Shown here: positions 1 through 7,220 of the stretch, piece after piece
Position numbering within the stretch: position 1 is the first letter of the stretch
Layout of the letters: the number at the start of each line of letters is the position of its first letter
NCBI GenBank assembly: GCA_934511365.1
Contig: CAKSWC010000005.1
Location: 57,107 to 121,106, forward strand
Direction: 5' to 3'
DNA: 64,000 nucleotides
DNA from: an uncultured Eubacteriales bacterium
Lineage (GTDB): Bacteria; Bacillota; Clostridia; Oscillospirales; Acutalibacteraceae
Program-made: the position numbers and the translations under genes
The notes under the pieces: model-generated
The model's input: only the letters and a program-made list of their open reading frames with translations
The model's database searches: none
Told to the model about the DNA's origin: nothing

Positions 1-1
1 G

Positions 2-361
2 CCCCTCTCTCCGCCGTCATGGCTGTTTCCGGTTGTTTGGACGGTTCTTTACGTTCTGATGGCGGTGAGCTTTGCGCGCGTTTATATCAAGCGGAAAAAC
101 GCACCCAGAATGCGCCGCAACGCCATTGGCATATATGCGCTGAACCTTTTTTTCAACTTTTTCTGGAGCATAATTTTCTTCAACTGCGGCGCCTATCTGT
201 TCTCGTTCATCTGGCTTCTTGCGCTCTGGCTGATTATTCTGACAATGTTCCTGAATTTTTACAGAACGGACGCGGCGGCAGGTCTGCTGCTTTTGCCGTA
301 TATTGTCTGGGTAACCTTTGCCGGATATCTTAACCTTGCGATATATGTTCTCAACAAATAA
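2..361 (+). CDS. tspO: TspO/MBR family membrane protein, 5' end cut by the window
   Basis: Members of this family are small five-helix membrane proteins that bind tetrapyrroles and related ligands. The reading frame is open from base 2 and has no start inside the window. Its first visible residues, PPSWLFPVVWTVLYVLMAVS, match the classic PPgwvFppvWtlLY signature of the second helix region. Further on are the Asn/Trp-rich NLFFNFFWSIIFF segment and a C-terminal WVTFAGYLNLAIYVLN, both typical of TspO. About 119 residues are visible out of a usual 150-160, so roughly a quarter is missing upstream. The ATG at base 59 falls inside a conserved helix and is not the true start. The family call is secure; the ligand in this organism is unknown. 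Confidence 0.88.
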   Translation, partial: PLSPPSWLFPVVWTVLYVLMAVSFARVYIKRKNAPRMRRNAIGIYALNLFFNFFWSIIFFNCGAYLFSFIWLLALWLIILTMFLNFYRTDAAAGLLLLPYIVWVTFAGYLNLAIYVLNK

Positions 362-365
362 ACAG

Positions 366-400
366 TTTTTAAAAACAGCCGCCGGAAAAACTCCGGCGGC
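366..400 (-). terminator. Rho-independent terminator of acpP
   Basis: The arms GCCGCCGG (378-385) and CCGGCGGC (393-400) form a perfect stem with a 7-nt loop. On the minus strand the hairpin is followed by TGTTTTTAAAAAC, a usable U-rich tail for the acyl carrier protein gene. It may also stop the converging tspO transcript, although the plus-strand tail is weaker. Confidence 0.75.
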
Positions 401-432
401 AAAACTATGCGCTTTTTTTAAAAAAGTGCTTT

Positions 433-657
433 TTACATCTCGTCAATAAGATTCACAACATCGCCGACCGTTTTGAGATCCTCGATTGAATCATCGGGGA
501 TACTGATATCAAACTCATCCTCAAGTTCTGAAATCAGGTCAACAAGATCAATGCTGTCGGCTCCGATCTCTTCCCAGGTCGTATCCTTGGTGATTTTTGT
601 TTCACTCAGCTCAAATCTTCTGCCGATAATGTCGCTGACTTTTTCAAATGTATCCAT
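433..657 (-). CDS. acpP: Acyl carrier protein
   Basis: A 74-residue acidic protein that carries acyl chains on a 4'-phosphopantetheine arm during fatty acid synthesis or a related pathway. The attachment motif GADSIDLVDL is present, with Ser35 as the modified residue, and the length is normal for ACP. A strong ribosome site (AAAGGGGG) precedes the ATG. The gene stands alone: no fab or polyketide genes are adjacent, its promoter lies about 120 bases upstream, and it has its own terminator. It could be the housekeeping ACP or a second, specialised copy; the sequence alone does not settle this. The divergence of DSIDLVDL from the common DSLDxVEL slightly favours a specialised copy. Confidence 0.9.
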   Translation of the reverse strand: MDTFEKVSDIIGRRFELSETKITKDTTWEEIGADSIDLVDLISELEDEFDISIPDDSIEDLKTVGDVVNLIDEM

Positions 658-775
658 TAGTATTTACCCCCTTTCGGTATCAATGCTCTCCGGACGGAAA
701 TCCGCGCGGAAAAAGTTTTCTTCGGCCCTGCGGCCTTGGAGAAAGTGCTCCTCCCCGGGCGCAGAGTATATATGA

Positions 776-805
776 ATATTATTCACAAATGAATCTGTTT
801 GTCAA
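776..805 (-). promoter_or_regulatory. Putative sigma-A promoter of acpP
   Basis: On the minus strand TTGACA (800-805) and TAATAT (776-781) are separated by 18 bases, giving a leader of about 110 nt with GC-rich stem-forming stretches before acpP. The rest of the 320-base gap between acpP and the next gene (658-977) shows no gene and no other clear signal. Confidence 0.6.
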
Positions 806-977
806 TACTTACGACAAAACTTTTAGCATTATAACCGATAATTAAATTTTGATGAAACTTCAGCGCTGTCTAATCGCTTTATTTTAGTGCTTCAGAAGGC
901 TTTTTCGCGTTTTTTGCAAAGATTATCCTCTAATAAAACAGGCGGTTTTTTTAACAATAAATCCGGGTGAAAAAACT

Positions 978-1403
978 ATGAGATTATATAAAAGACGGAT
1001 AATCGAATACACAATCGTTTTCTGCATCGGCAGCATAATGTATTGCCTGATTGAAATAATTTTTCGCCGCCGAACGCACTGGACAATGTTCCTGACGGGC
1101 GGAGCGGTTTTTGCCGCTCTTTATTTCATCAATCTTGCTCTGCGCACACGTTCTTTCGTCCTGCGCGGTCTCATCGGCTGCCTTGTCATCACCGCCGCGG
1201 AATTTTTTGTTGGCGTTGTTACCAATCTTATTTTTAAGTTGGACGTATGGGATTATTCATATCTTCCGGGAAATATTCTTGGCCAAATCTGTCCGCGGTT
1301 CAGCTTCTGCTGGTTCCTTCTTTCAATCTTCGCCGTTTATATCTGCGTATTTTTATATTGGCAGCTGAATAAAAAGTTCCGGCTCAACCAAGAATTTGAG
1401 TAA
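978..1403 (+). CDS. Putative ABC transporter permease-like membrane protein (CmpB family)
   Basis: A 141-residue integral membrane protein with four predicted helices at about residues 10-29, 36-54, 62-86 and 108-128. The conserved segment WDYSYLPGNILGQICPRFS followed by CWFLLS matches the Firmicutes family annotated as putative ABC-transporter type IV (CmpB), for which no reaction is established. No ATPase gene is next to it, so a transport role is not supported by context. The ATG at 978 has a weak GGGTG ribosome site 9 bases upstream. It lies between acpP, read divergently, and spoIIR, read in the same direction 87 bases on. Confidence 0.65.
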   Translation: MRLYKRRIIEYTIVFCIGSIMYCLIEIIFRRRTHWTMFLTGGAVFAALYFINLALRTRSFVLRGLIGCLVITAAEFFVGVVTNLIFKLDVWDYSYLPGNILGQICPRFSFCWFLLSIFAVYICVFLYWQLNKKFRLNQEFE

Positions 1404-1413
1404 GCCGCAAAAG

Positions 1414-1461
1414 CGGAAAGTACAAACGCACCCTCGGCTTTGTACTTTCCGGCAAGCCGGC
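1414..1461. repeat. Intergenic inverted repeat, copy 1 of a short dispersed element
   Basis: CGGAAAGTACAAA (1414-1426) is the exact inverse of TTTGTACTTTCCG (1439-1451), with a 12-base loop. It runs directly into a second GC dyad, CCGGCAAGCCGG. There is no T-run, so it is not a typical terminator. The right part, TTTCCGGCAAGCCGGC, matches 14 of 16 bases of 32546-32561; a third, weaker relative lies near 55432. Confidence 0.5.
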
Positions 1462-1489
1462 AATCATAAACGGACGAGGTACATAGAAA

Positions 1490-2104
1490 ATGAAAAACAA
1501 TAAAGCTTTAATCCTTGAAATTTCCTGCTTTGCGGCAATGGTGCTTGCAATAGTTTTTTCCGGCAGTCTTTCATCGTTTGAAACCGACTGCAAGGAAATC
1601 AGAAGCGGCCTTTTCCGCCTCCATGTTATTGCCAACTCTGATTCCGCGGAGGATCAGGCACTGAAGCTCAAAGTCAGAGACGCTCTGCTTGAGGAAAGCG
1701 GAGAAATTTTTCAAAACGAAAAAGCAAAAGACGGCGCTGAAAAAGCCGCCTGCAAAAACCTCGGTCAGTTTTTGCAGACAGCGGAAAAAACCATTCACGA
1801 AAACGGAAAAGACTACAGCGTCAGCGTTTCGGTTGGAAAAAGCCGCTTTCCAACTCGCGTCTATAAAAACATCACGCTTCCGGCCGGAGAATATGATGCG
1901 CTGCGCGTTGTTATCGGCGAGGGCAAAGGCAAAAACTGGTGGTGCGTAATGTTTCCGCCTCTCTGTCTCCCTGCGGCGGAGAAAGAGGAAGAGCTTTCAG
2001 ACGTTCTTTCTCCGGGCGGACAGGCTCTTGTTCAAAGCAAACCGAAATATGAAATCCGCTTCTGGCTCATTGAAAAGATTGAGGAACTGAGAGGAAGAAG
2101 ATAA
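1490..2104 (+). CDS. spoIIR: Stage II sporulation protein R
   Basis: SpoIIR is made in the forespore and secreted into the intermembrane space, where it triggers the SpoIIGA protease to process pro-sigma-E in the mother cell. The 204-residue product has an N-terminal hydrophobic export segment (about residues 8-27). It also has the family signatures RLHVIANSDSAEDQALKLKV and GEGKGKNWWCVMFPPLC. Length is close to the Bacillus protein (about 220). It is monocistronic, with a strong hairpin 7 bases after the stop. A sigma-F promoter is expected upstream, but I could not fix one confidently in the 86-base gap, which also contains the inverted repeat at 1414-1461. The family assignment is very secure. 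Confidence 0.95.
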   Translation: MKNNKALILEISCFAAMVLAIVFSGSLSSFETDCKEIRSGLFRLHVIANSDSAEDQALKLKVRDALLEESGEIFQNEKAKDGAEKAACKNLGQFLQTAEKTIHENGKDYSVSVSVGKSRFPTRVYKNITLPAGEYDALRVVIGEGKGKNWWCVMFPPLCLPAAEKEEELSDVLSPGGQALVQSKPKYEIRFWLIEKIEELRGRR

Positions 2105-2110
2105 ATTGCA

Positions 2111-2142
2111 AGAGCTGCTCCGTTTGGCTTCGGAGCAGCTCT
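2111..2142. terminator. Terminator hairpin between converging spoIIR and FAD oxidase gene
   Basis: A perfect 12-bp stem, AGAGCTGCTCCG (2111-2122) and CGGAGCAGCTCT (2131-2142), with an 8-base loop. The U-tracts are short on both sides (TTTGAAT on plus), but position and stem strength suit a bidirectional terminator for spoIIR and the leftward catabolic operon. Confidence 0.65.
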
Positions 2143-2165
2143 TTGAATATCCACATAACCGCTGA

Positions 2166-3908
2166 TTATTTAATATCGTCACGCATGAAGCGTTTTTCTT
2201 CCTCTTTGAGGTCAAGGCCGATTGTTCCGCCCGGATTCATGTTATACTTCGGGTCGAAATAATTTTTGAGCGCCTTAAACACACCGAATTCGGTTCTTCC
2301 GAGGCTGCCCTCAAGCCACGGAGCAAACATCTTTCCGATTCCGTGGTGGTGGCTGATTGCCGCGCCGGACTTCTGAATTGCGTCAAGGATGCTTGTGTGA
2401 TATTTTTTGAACTCCTCAGATGAGGACATTTTTGTCAGGAAGATGAAATAAAGGTTTGCACCCTGCGGATAGCAGTGAGACATATGCGTTGTGACAATCG
2501 TGTTCGGAAGAGCCTTGCAAACCTTGCGGACGTCTGCATGAACCTGCGCCATGTTTGACCAGTTGACGGTGCATTCAAGAGTATCCGTTGTAATGCCGAA
2601 ATCCATGAGTGTATCTCTGAGATACGGGTCGTTAAAGCGTCCCTTTTCCCAGCTCTTGCAAACAAACGAGGTCAGGCTCATTGCGCCGTATTTCTTTGCA
2701 ATGCGGCGGATATTCTTTGCAACATTTGCCGAATAGCCTTTTTCGCCGTCAGTGAAGCCGAGGAAAAGGCAGCGCTCCATGTCTTTGAAGCCGGTCACGT
2801 CAAGAAGCTTCCACAGCGGAGTTTCGTCAACATTATAAAGGCGGAGCATGAGATTGGTCTCCTCGGGGTCGGAAAGGCGGAAAACGGAGGAGAAGCCGCA
2901 TTCGCACTGCATCATCTCTCTTCCGGCATCCATTGCGGTTTTCCAGTCTCTGAAAATGTATGAAAAGCGCTTCCTGTTTTCGGGCATATATCTGAATATG
3001 CGCAAAGTGACCTCAGTCAAAACGCCGAACGTACCCTCGGAGCCCATCATTATCTGGTTAAGGTTCGGACCGGTTGCTTCTCTTGAATAATGGCTCGTTT
3101 GGAAGTTTCCGATGGGTGTTGCATATTTCTGTGAAAGGACAATATCTGTAATGCAGCCGTAATATGTGCTGTTCTGGCCCGCACCTCTTGTAACGGTCCA
3201 GCCGCCAACGCTCGAAAACTCAAAAGACTGCGGGAAATGGCCGCAGGTATATGCACGCTTTGCGCCAAAATTCATGACCGCATTGTTGAGCGTTTCCTCA
3301 AGCTTCGGGCCGGACATACCGGCCTGAACGGTGATGGTCTGGTCGGTCTCATTGAAGCGGATAACCTTGTTAAAGCGCATTCTCATATCGAGCGAAACGC
3401 CGCCTTTAATCGGCTCAACGCCCCTTGTTACCGTGGAGCCGCCGCCATAAACATAAAGCGGAATGTCGTTCTCGGTGCAATAAGCAACAATTTTTTCAAC
3501 CTGCTGTGTTGTGTCCGGATAAATGACAACGTCCGGGAGGGAATCAATCTTCCTCTCGCGCATACGCAGCAGGTCATATGCGGTTTTTCCGTATGCAACG
3601 GAAAGGCGGTTATAGTCCGCCGTTGAAACATAGGCGTCTCCAACGGTTTCGCGGAAGAATTTCAGGTGTTTTTCGTCCATATTGCTCTTTTGCTTAAGCT
3701 CAACGGTCTCCCAGCCGATGTCGATCGGATACTGTCTGAAGTCATCATCGGTCATGATGAACTTATCCTTCATCATTTTGTAAAGGCTCTCTTTCGGATA
3801 CTTTACAAAATCCGGATCGCCCCAGCGGAAAATTGAACGGTAGCTGTCCTTCGGTGCGGCTTCCTTGACCCATTTCGGTTCAAAGCCCTTATACGGTTTT
3901 GTGCTCAT
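2166..3908 (-). CDS. FAD-binding oxidase, alkyl-DHAP synthase / YgcU-like
   Basis: A 580-residue flavoprotein of the VAO/FAD_binding_4 superfamily. The FAD-binding segment lies at about residues 125-260 (VYGGGSTVTRGVEP). Residues 221-251 carry CGHFPQSFEF and WTVTRGAGQNSTYYG, typical of the alkyldihydroxyacetonephosphate synthase branch. A histidine cluster HHH at 520-522 and a C-terminal MNPGGTIG complete the family pattern. Bacterial members such as E. coli YgcU are thought to be dehydrogenases of unknown substrate and sit beside an FGGY kinase (YgcE), exactly as here. A consensus AGGAGG ribosome site precedes the ATG. It is the last gene of the five-gene leftward operon. An ether-lipid role is possible but not favoured by the neighbours. 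Confidence 0.85.
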   Translation of the reverse strand: MSTKPYKGFEPKWVKEAAPKDSYRSIFRWGDPDFVKYPKESLYKMMKDKFIMTDDDFRQYPIDIGWETVELKQKSNMDEKHLKFFRETVGDAYVSTADYNRLSVAYGKTAYDLLRMRERKIDSLPDVVIYPDTTQQVEKIVAYCTENDIPLYVYGGGSTVTRGVEPIKGGVSLDMRMRFNKVIRFNETDQTITVQAGMSGPKLEETLNNAVMNFGAKRAYTCGHFPQSFEFSSVGGWTVTRGAGQNSTYYGCITDIVLSQKYATPIGNFQTSHYSREATGPNLNQIMMGSEGTFGVLTEVTLRIFRYMPENRKRFSYIFRDWKTAMDAGREMMQCECGFSSVFRLSDPEETNLMLRLYNVDETPLWKLLDVTGFKDMERCLFLGFTDGEKGYSANVAKNIRRIAKKYGAMSLTSFVCKSWEKGRFNDPYLRDTLMDFGITTDTLECTVNWSNMAQVHADVRKVCKALPNTIVTTHMSHCYPQGANLYFIFLTKMSSSEEFKKYHTSILDAIQKSGAAISHHHGIGKMFAPWLEGSLGRTEFGVFKALKNYFDPKYNMNPGGTIGLDLKEEEKRFMRDDIK

Positions 3909-3957
3909 ATTGTTTATCCTCCTTAAGGTATCTGTTATTTATTATCTTGAAAATTTT

Positions 3958-5511
3958 TCAAATCTTCGGCAAAACTTTTTTTCTGAGCCTTTTATAAAGC
4001 GGCTCAAGGCGTTTATACATCTTTGAATAGACGTTCTTATAAATTTTCATATAAAGCTCATGGTTCTTCATGTCCGGCTCAAAGGTGCGCTTGACCTGAA
4101 CCATGCTTTTTGTTGCCTCGTCATAATTTTTGAATTCGCCGGCCGCAACAAAGGCAACCATTGACGAGCCGAGACCGCAGGCCTCATGAGTTTGGATGCA
4201 CCTGACGGGAAGCCCGGTCACGTCCGAAAGAATCTGGCAGACCTTCGGGCTTTTTGAGCCGCCGCCGCCGACAAAAATTTCCGTAATCTTTTTTCCGGAC
4301 TGCTTTTCCATCGTTTTGATTCCGTCAAAAAGCGCAAGGTCAATGCCCTCAATTATAGCGCGGTAAAAATGCTTCCTTGTGTGTGCATCGGAAAAGCCCA
4401 CCATTGCGCCCTTGGCAAGAGGATTAGCCATCCCCGCGCGCCAGTACGGCTGCAAAACAAGTCCGTCGCAGCCCGGCGGAACATCGTCAAGATGAGAGTC
4501 CAGAACGCGCTCAACCGGCCAGCCCTTTTCGGCCGCCTCAAGCTTTTCCTCGGCGGCAAACTCCTTGACGAACCATGACACCATCCAGTATCCGCGGTAA
4601 ATTTGGAACTCCGGGTTATACATATCGTTCGGCACGGCGGGATACGCCGGAAGAAACTTCTGCGGCTCAAAGTAATCCTTAACCATCATCTGAACGGTTG
4701 CGGAGGTTCCGAACGAAACGGCGGCCTGATTATCTTTAAGAACGGAAAGGCCGAGCGTTTCGCAGCCCTTGTCCGAGCCTGTTGCAATGAGCGGAAGTCC
4801 CTCCGGAATGCCGGTGAGCGCACTGACTTCTTTTCCGATTGTTCCGATTGTTTCACCCGAGGGAACAAGCTCGCAGAGCTTTTCCTGCGGAACATTGCAA
4901 ACGCAGCGCGTGAGGTTGTTTTTGCTCATCCAGCGGCGGTTTTTATAATCGAACGGAACGTGGCCAATCATGTTTGCGGCAGAATCGCAAAGGCGGCCGG
5001 TGAGTTTATAATTGAGATATGTCGGAAGCATAACATATTTTGCGGTTTTTTTCCATATCTCAGGCTCATTTTCCATAAGCCAGTTGCAAACGGAGTTTTT
5101 GGTCTGATCCTTAACGGTGTCCTCCATCTTTACAAGCCGGAACATAAGCTTCTTCAAAAGGCCGAACTTTTCGTCCTCCTTTGCCTGGCGTTCATCGAGC
5201 CAGATGATAATATCGCGCAAAGCTTTGTTCTTTTCGTCAAGACAGAGAACCGTGTCGCGGATAACGGTCAAGGTGACCGCAATGACGCTGCCGAGTTTTT
5301 CTTTGTTTCTTGCGCAAAGCTCCTTTGAAACGCGGCAGATTGCGTCAAAGTAAAAATCAGGGTGCTGTTCGGCGTGGCCGGGACTTTTTGAAAGATACGG
5401 CGTTTCATAGTTATACTGGCAAACGTCCTCAAGCCGGCCTTTTTTGTCAACAAGCATCGCTCGCGTACTCTGCGTTCCCACGTCAAAGGTCAGAACAAGT
5501 TTTTCAGGCAT
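3958..5511 (-). CDS. FGGY-family carbohydrate kinase (YgcE-like)
   Basis: A 517-residue sugar or polyol kinase using ATP. The N-terminal phosphate-binding motif is LTFDVGTQSTRAMLVD. The second FGGY half includes the GGGGSKSPKVCQ loop near the C-terminus. I choose the ATG at 5511 because AAGGAG lies 8 bases upstream. A GTG 30 bases further up (5541) overlaps the stop of the DUF1667 gene but lacks a ribosome site of its own. The kinase lies between DUF1667 and the YgcU-like oxidase. Its substrate cannot be assigned; glycerol, xylulose or other polyols are candidates, and the flavoprotein neighbours suggest a phosphorylated polyol or sugar acid is oxidised afterwards or before. Confidence 0.87.
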   Translation of the reverse strand: MPEKLVLTFDVGTQSTRAMLVDKKGRLEDVCQYNYETPYLSKSPGHAEQHPDFYFDAICRVSKELCARNKEKLGSVIAVTLTVIRDTVLCLDEKNKALRDIIIWLDERQAKEDEKFGLLKKLMFRLVKMEDTVKDQTKNSVCNWLMENEPEIWKKTAKYVMLPTYLNYKLTGRLCDSAANMIGHVPFDYKNRRWMSKNNLTRCVCNVPQEKLCELVPSGETIGTIGKEVSALTGIPEGLPLIATGSDKGCETLGLSVLKDNQAAVSFGTSATVQMMVKDYFEPQKFLPAYPAVPNDMYNPEFQIYRGYWMVSWFVKEFAAEEKLEAAEKGWPVERVLDSHLDDVPPGCDGLVLQPYWRAGMANPLAKGAMVGFSDAHTRKHFYRAIIEGIDLALFDGIKTMEKQSGKKITEIFVGGGGSKSPKVCQILSDVTGLPVRCIQTHEACGLGSSMVAFVAAGEFKNYDEATKSMVQVKRTFEPDMKNHELYMKIYKNVYSKMYKRLEPLYKRLRKKVLPKI

Positions 5512-5537
5512 TGTTGTTTTCTCCTTTTCGCTGTATT

Positions 5538-5963
5538 TCACGGTTTCCTCTTCTTTTCCGCGATTTTTTTCGGCTGCTTTTTTTCGGTTTCCTTTTCCCC
5601 GTCCGGAAGCTCGCTCAAAACGCCGCTTGCTGCAATAACGTCAACACCGAGCGAGAGGACGTTTTTGATAACAACGTCTCCCCTTTTGAGCCTTTTTTTG
5701 ACCGTGACGCGGTTGATCTCCTTCATCACGTCAAAGATTTTTTCCTTCGGAATTTCCGCCGAAACCCTGACCGGAAGAACGGGAACGGAACTGAACGCGG
5801 TTTTCACAACGGAGGAGATCGTGCGCTTCGGCGCGGTCATCTCGTCCGTTGCAAAGGATACGCCCCTTTTGCACTTGTTTCCGGAAACGGAAATTCCGCT
5901 TTCGGTTTCCGTAATCTCAAGTTCGCAGCTGTTTGGGCAAACGATGCAGACCAACTTTTTCAT
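5538..5963 (-). CDS. DUF1667 cysteine-rich protein
   Basis: A 141-residue protein whose N-terminus carries four cysteines (C6, C9, C13, C31) in the DUF1667 arrangement MKKLVCIVCPNSCELEI, likely binding a metal or Fe-S cluster. The last 20 residues are a Lys/Glu-rich tail. DUF1667 genes are known to travel with GlpA-like flavoproteins and FAD/NAD oxidoreductases (for example the Thermotoga maritima cluster next to glycerol kinase), where they may act as an electron-transfer or assembly subunit. Its start overlaps the stop of the upstream oxidoreductase by 4 bases (ATGA), so the two are translationally coupled. The biochemical role remains inferred. Confidence 0.85.
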   Translation of the reverse strand: MKKLVCIVCPNSCELEITETESGISVSGNKCKRGVSFATDEMTAPKRTISSVVKTAFSSVPVLPVRVSAEIPKEKIFDVMKEINRVTVKKRLKRGDVVIKNVLSLGVDVIAASGVLSELPDGEKETEKKQPKKIAEKKRKP

Positions 5964-7219
5964 TTTTTCTCGCCCTCCAGTATTACGGATATTTTGTCGT
6001 TTTCTTTAAGCTCCTCTTTGGAAAGGTCAAGAACAAGCCTTTCCATCTCCGGCGGACGCAGGAACGGATACTTCTTTTCCTTAACCGTTTTTCCGTTCAC
6101 TTTGAAAGTGAGTTTGCATTTATCAAGAACGTCGCGGCTTCTGAAATAGAAGCAGACTTCTTTCATATCCTTTGAAAGGTCAATTCTCTGCGGAACAATA
6201 TATGCAATGTTTTCATCCGGAGCAACAAAAGCAGATTTTGCCGCCGCGCCGTCATATGCACAAGCACCGTCCGCAGCGGTGACCGCGCTTTCGGAAACAT
6301 AGTCAACAAGGTCGTTGACGTGCAGCGCATTGCCGCAGCTAAACACTCCGGGAACGCTCGTCATCAAACTTTGGTCGCAGAGAGGGCCTTTTGTTTTTGG
6401 GTCAATTTCAACCGAGAGGCGCTCTGCAAGCTCGTTTTCCGGAATAAGTCCGACGGAAAGAATGAGTCCGTCGCAGTCAACATAGCTTTGTGTACCCTCA
6501 ATGGGTCGCATTTTTTCGTCAACCTTTGAAATTTCAACGCCGGTGAGCCTGTCCTCGCCGAACACCCTTGTCACCGTGTGGGAGAGATAAAGCGGAATGT
6601 TATAATCATGCAGACACTGATGAATATTTCTTGTGAGGCCGGAGGGAGTGCTCTTTGCCTCATAAACGCCAAGAACCTGCGCGCCCTCAAGGGTGAGTCT
6701 GCGCGCCATGATGAGGCCGATATCGCCCGAGCCAAGAATTACGCACTTCTTGGTTGGAAGAAAGCCGAGAAGATTCGTGAGGTTTTGCGCCGTTCCGGCG
6801 GTGAAAACGCCGGCCGGTCTTGTTCCGTGGATATTGACCTGCTTTGCGGTTCTTTCGCGGCAGCCGGTTGCAAGAATTAGCGTTTTTGCCTGAACGGCGG
6901 AAACGCCGCTGCGGCTTACGAGCGTAAGTTCAAAAAGTCCGTCCTGCTTTTTTATGTCTGTGACAAAGGTGAGCGTTGTCACGTCGCACTTTGTCTCTTT
7001 GAGCATATCAATATATCTTTCGGCATATTCCGGGCCGGAGAGCTTTTCCTGAAAGCGGATAAGACCGAAGCCGTCGTGAATGCACTGCTTAAGGATTCCG
7101 CCGAGCCTCGCCTCGCGTTCAACAAGAAGAACGCTTTTTCCCTTTTCATTGCATCTCACCGCGGCGGCAAGTCCGGCCGGACCCGCGCCGATGATAACAA
7201 CGTCATAAAGAGTTTTCAT
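5960..7219 (-). CDS. FAD/NAD(P)-dependent oxidoreductase
   Basis: A 419-residue pyridine nucleotide-disulfide type flavoprotein. The FAD Rossmann motif is DVVIIGAGPAGLAAA (residues 6-20) and the second, NAD-binding motif is VILGSGDIGLIMA near residue 170. An ATG further upstream would add 31 residues that read through the preceding gene. The ATG at 7219 is preferred because GGAGG lies about 8 bases upstream and the GAGPAG motif then sits at the usual position. The gene begins one base after the TGA of the GlpA-like gene and ends overlapping DUF1667. Proteins of this type are the small flavin subunit partnering the GlpA-like protein, passing electrons to or from NAD. Confidence 0.87.
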   Translation of the reverse strand: MKTLYDVVIIGAGPAGLAAAVRCNEKGKSVLLVEREARLGGILKQCIHDGFGLIRFQEKLSGPEYAERYIDMLKETKCDVTTLTFVTDIKKQDGLFELTLVSRSGVSAVQAKTLILATGCRERTAKQVNIHGTRPAGVFTAGTAQNLTNLLGFLPTKKCVILGSGDIGLIMARRLTLEGAQVLGVYEAKSTPSGLTRNIHQCLHDYNIPLYLSHTVTRVFGEDRLTGVEISKVDEKMRPIEGTQSYVDCDGLILSVGLIPENELAERLSVEIDPKTKGPLCDQSLMTSVPGVFSCGNALHVNDLVDYVSESAVTAADGACAYDGAAAKSAFVAPDENIAYIVPQRIDLSKDMKEVCFYFRSRDVLDKCKLTFKVNGKTVKEKKYPFLRPPEMERLVLDLSKEELKENDKISVILEGEKK

Positions 7220-7220
7220 C

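Noticed and set aside
648..845. 65-codon plus-strand frame upstream of acpP
   Set aside because: It lies over the acpP leader and promoter and has no ribosome site or motif.
4603..5328. 241-codon plus-strand frame opposite the FGGY kinase
   Set aside because: The minus-strand kinase is clearly real; the opposite frame has no domain, no ribosome site and an odd residue composition.
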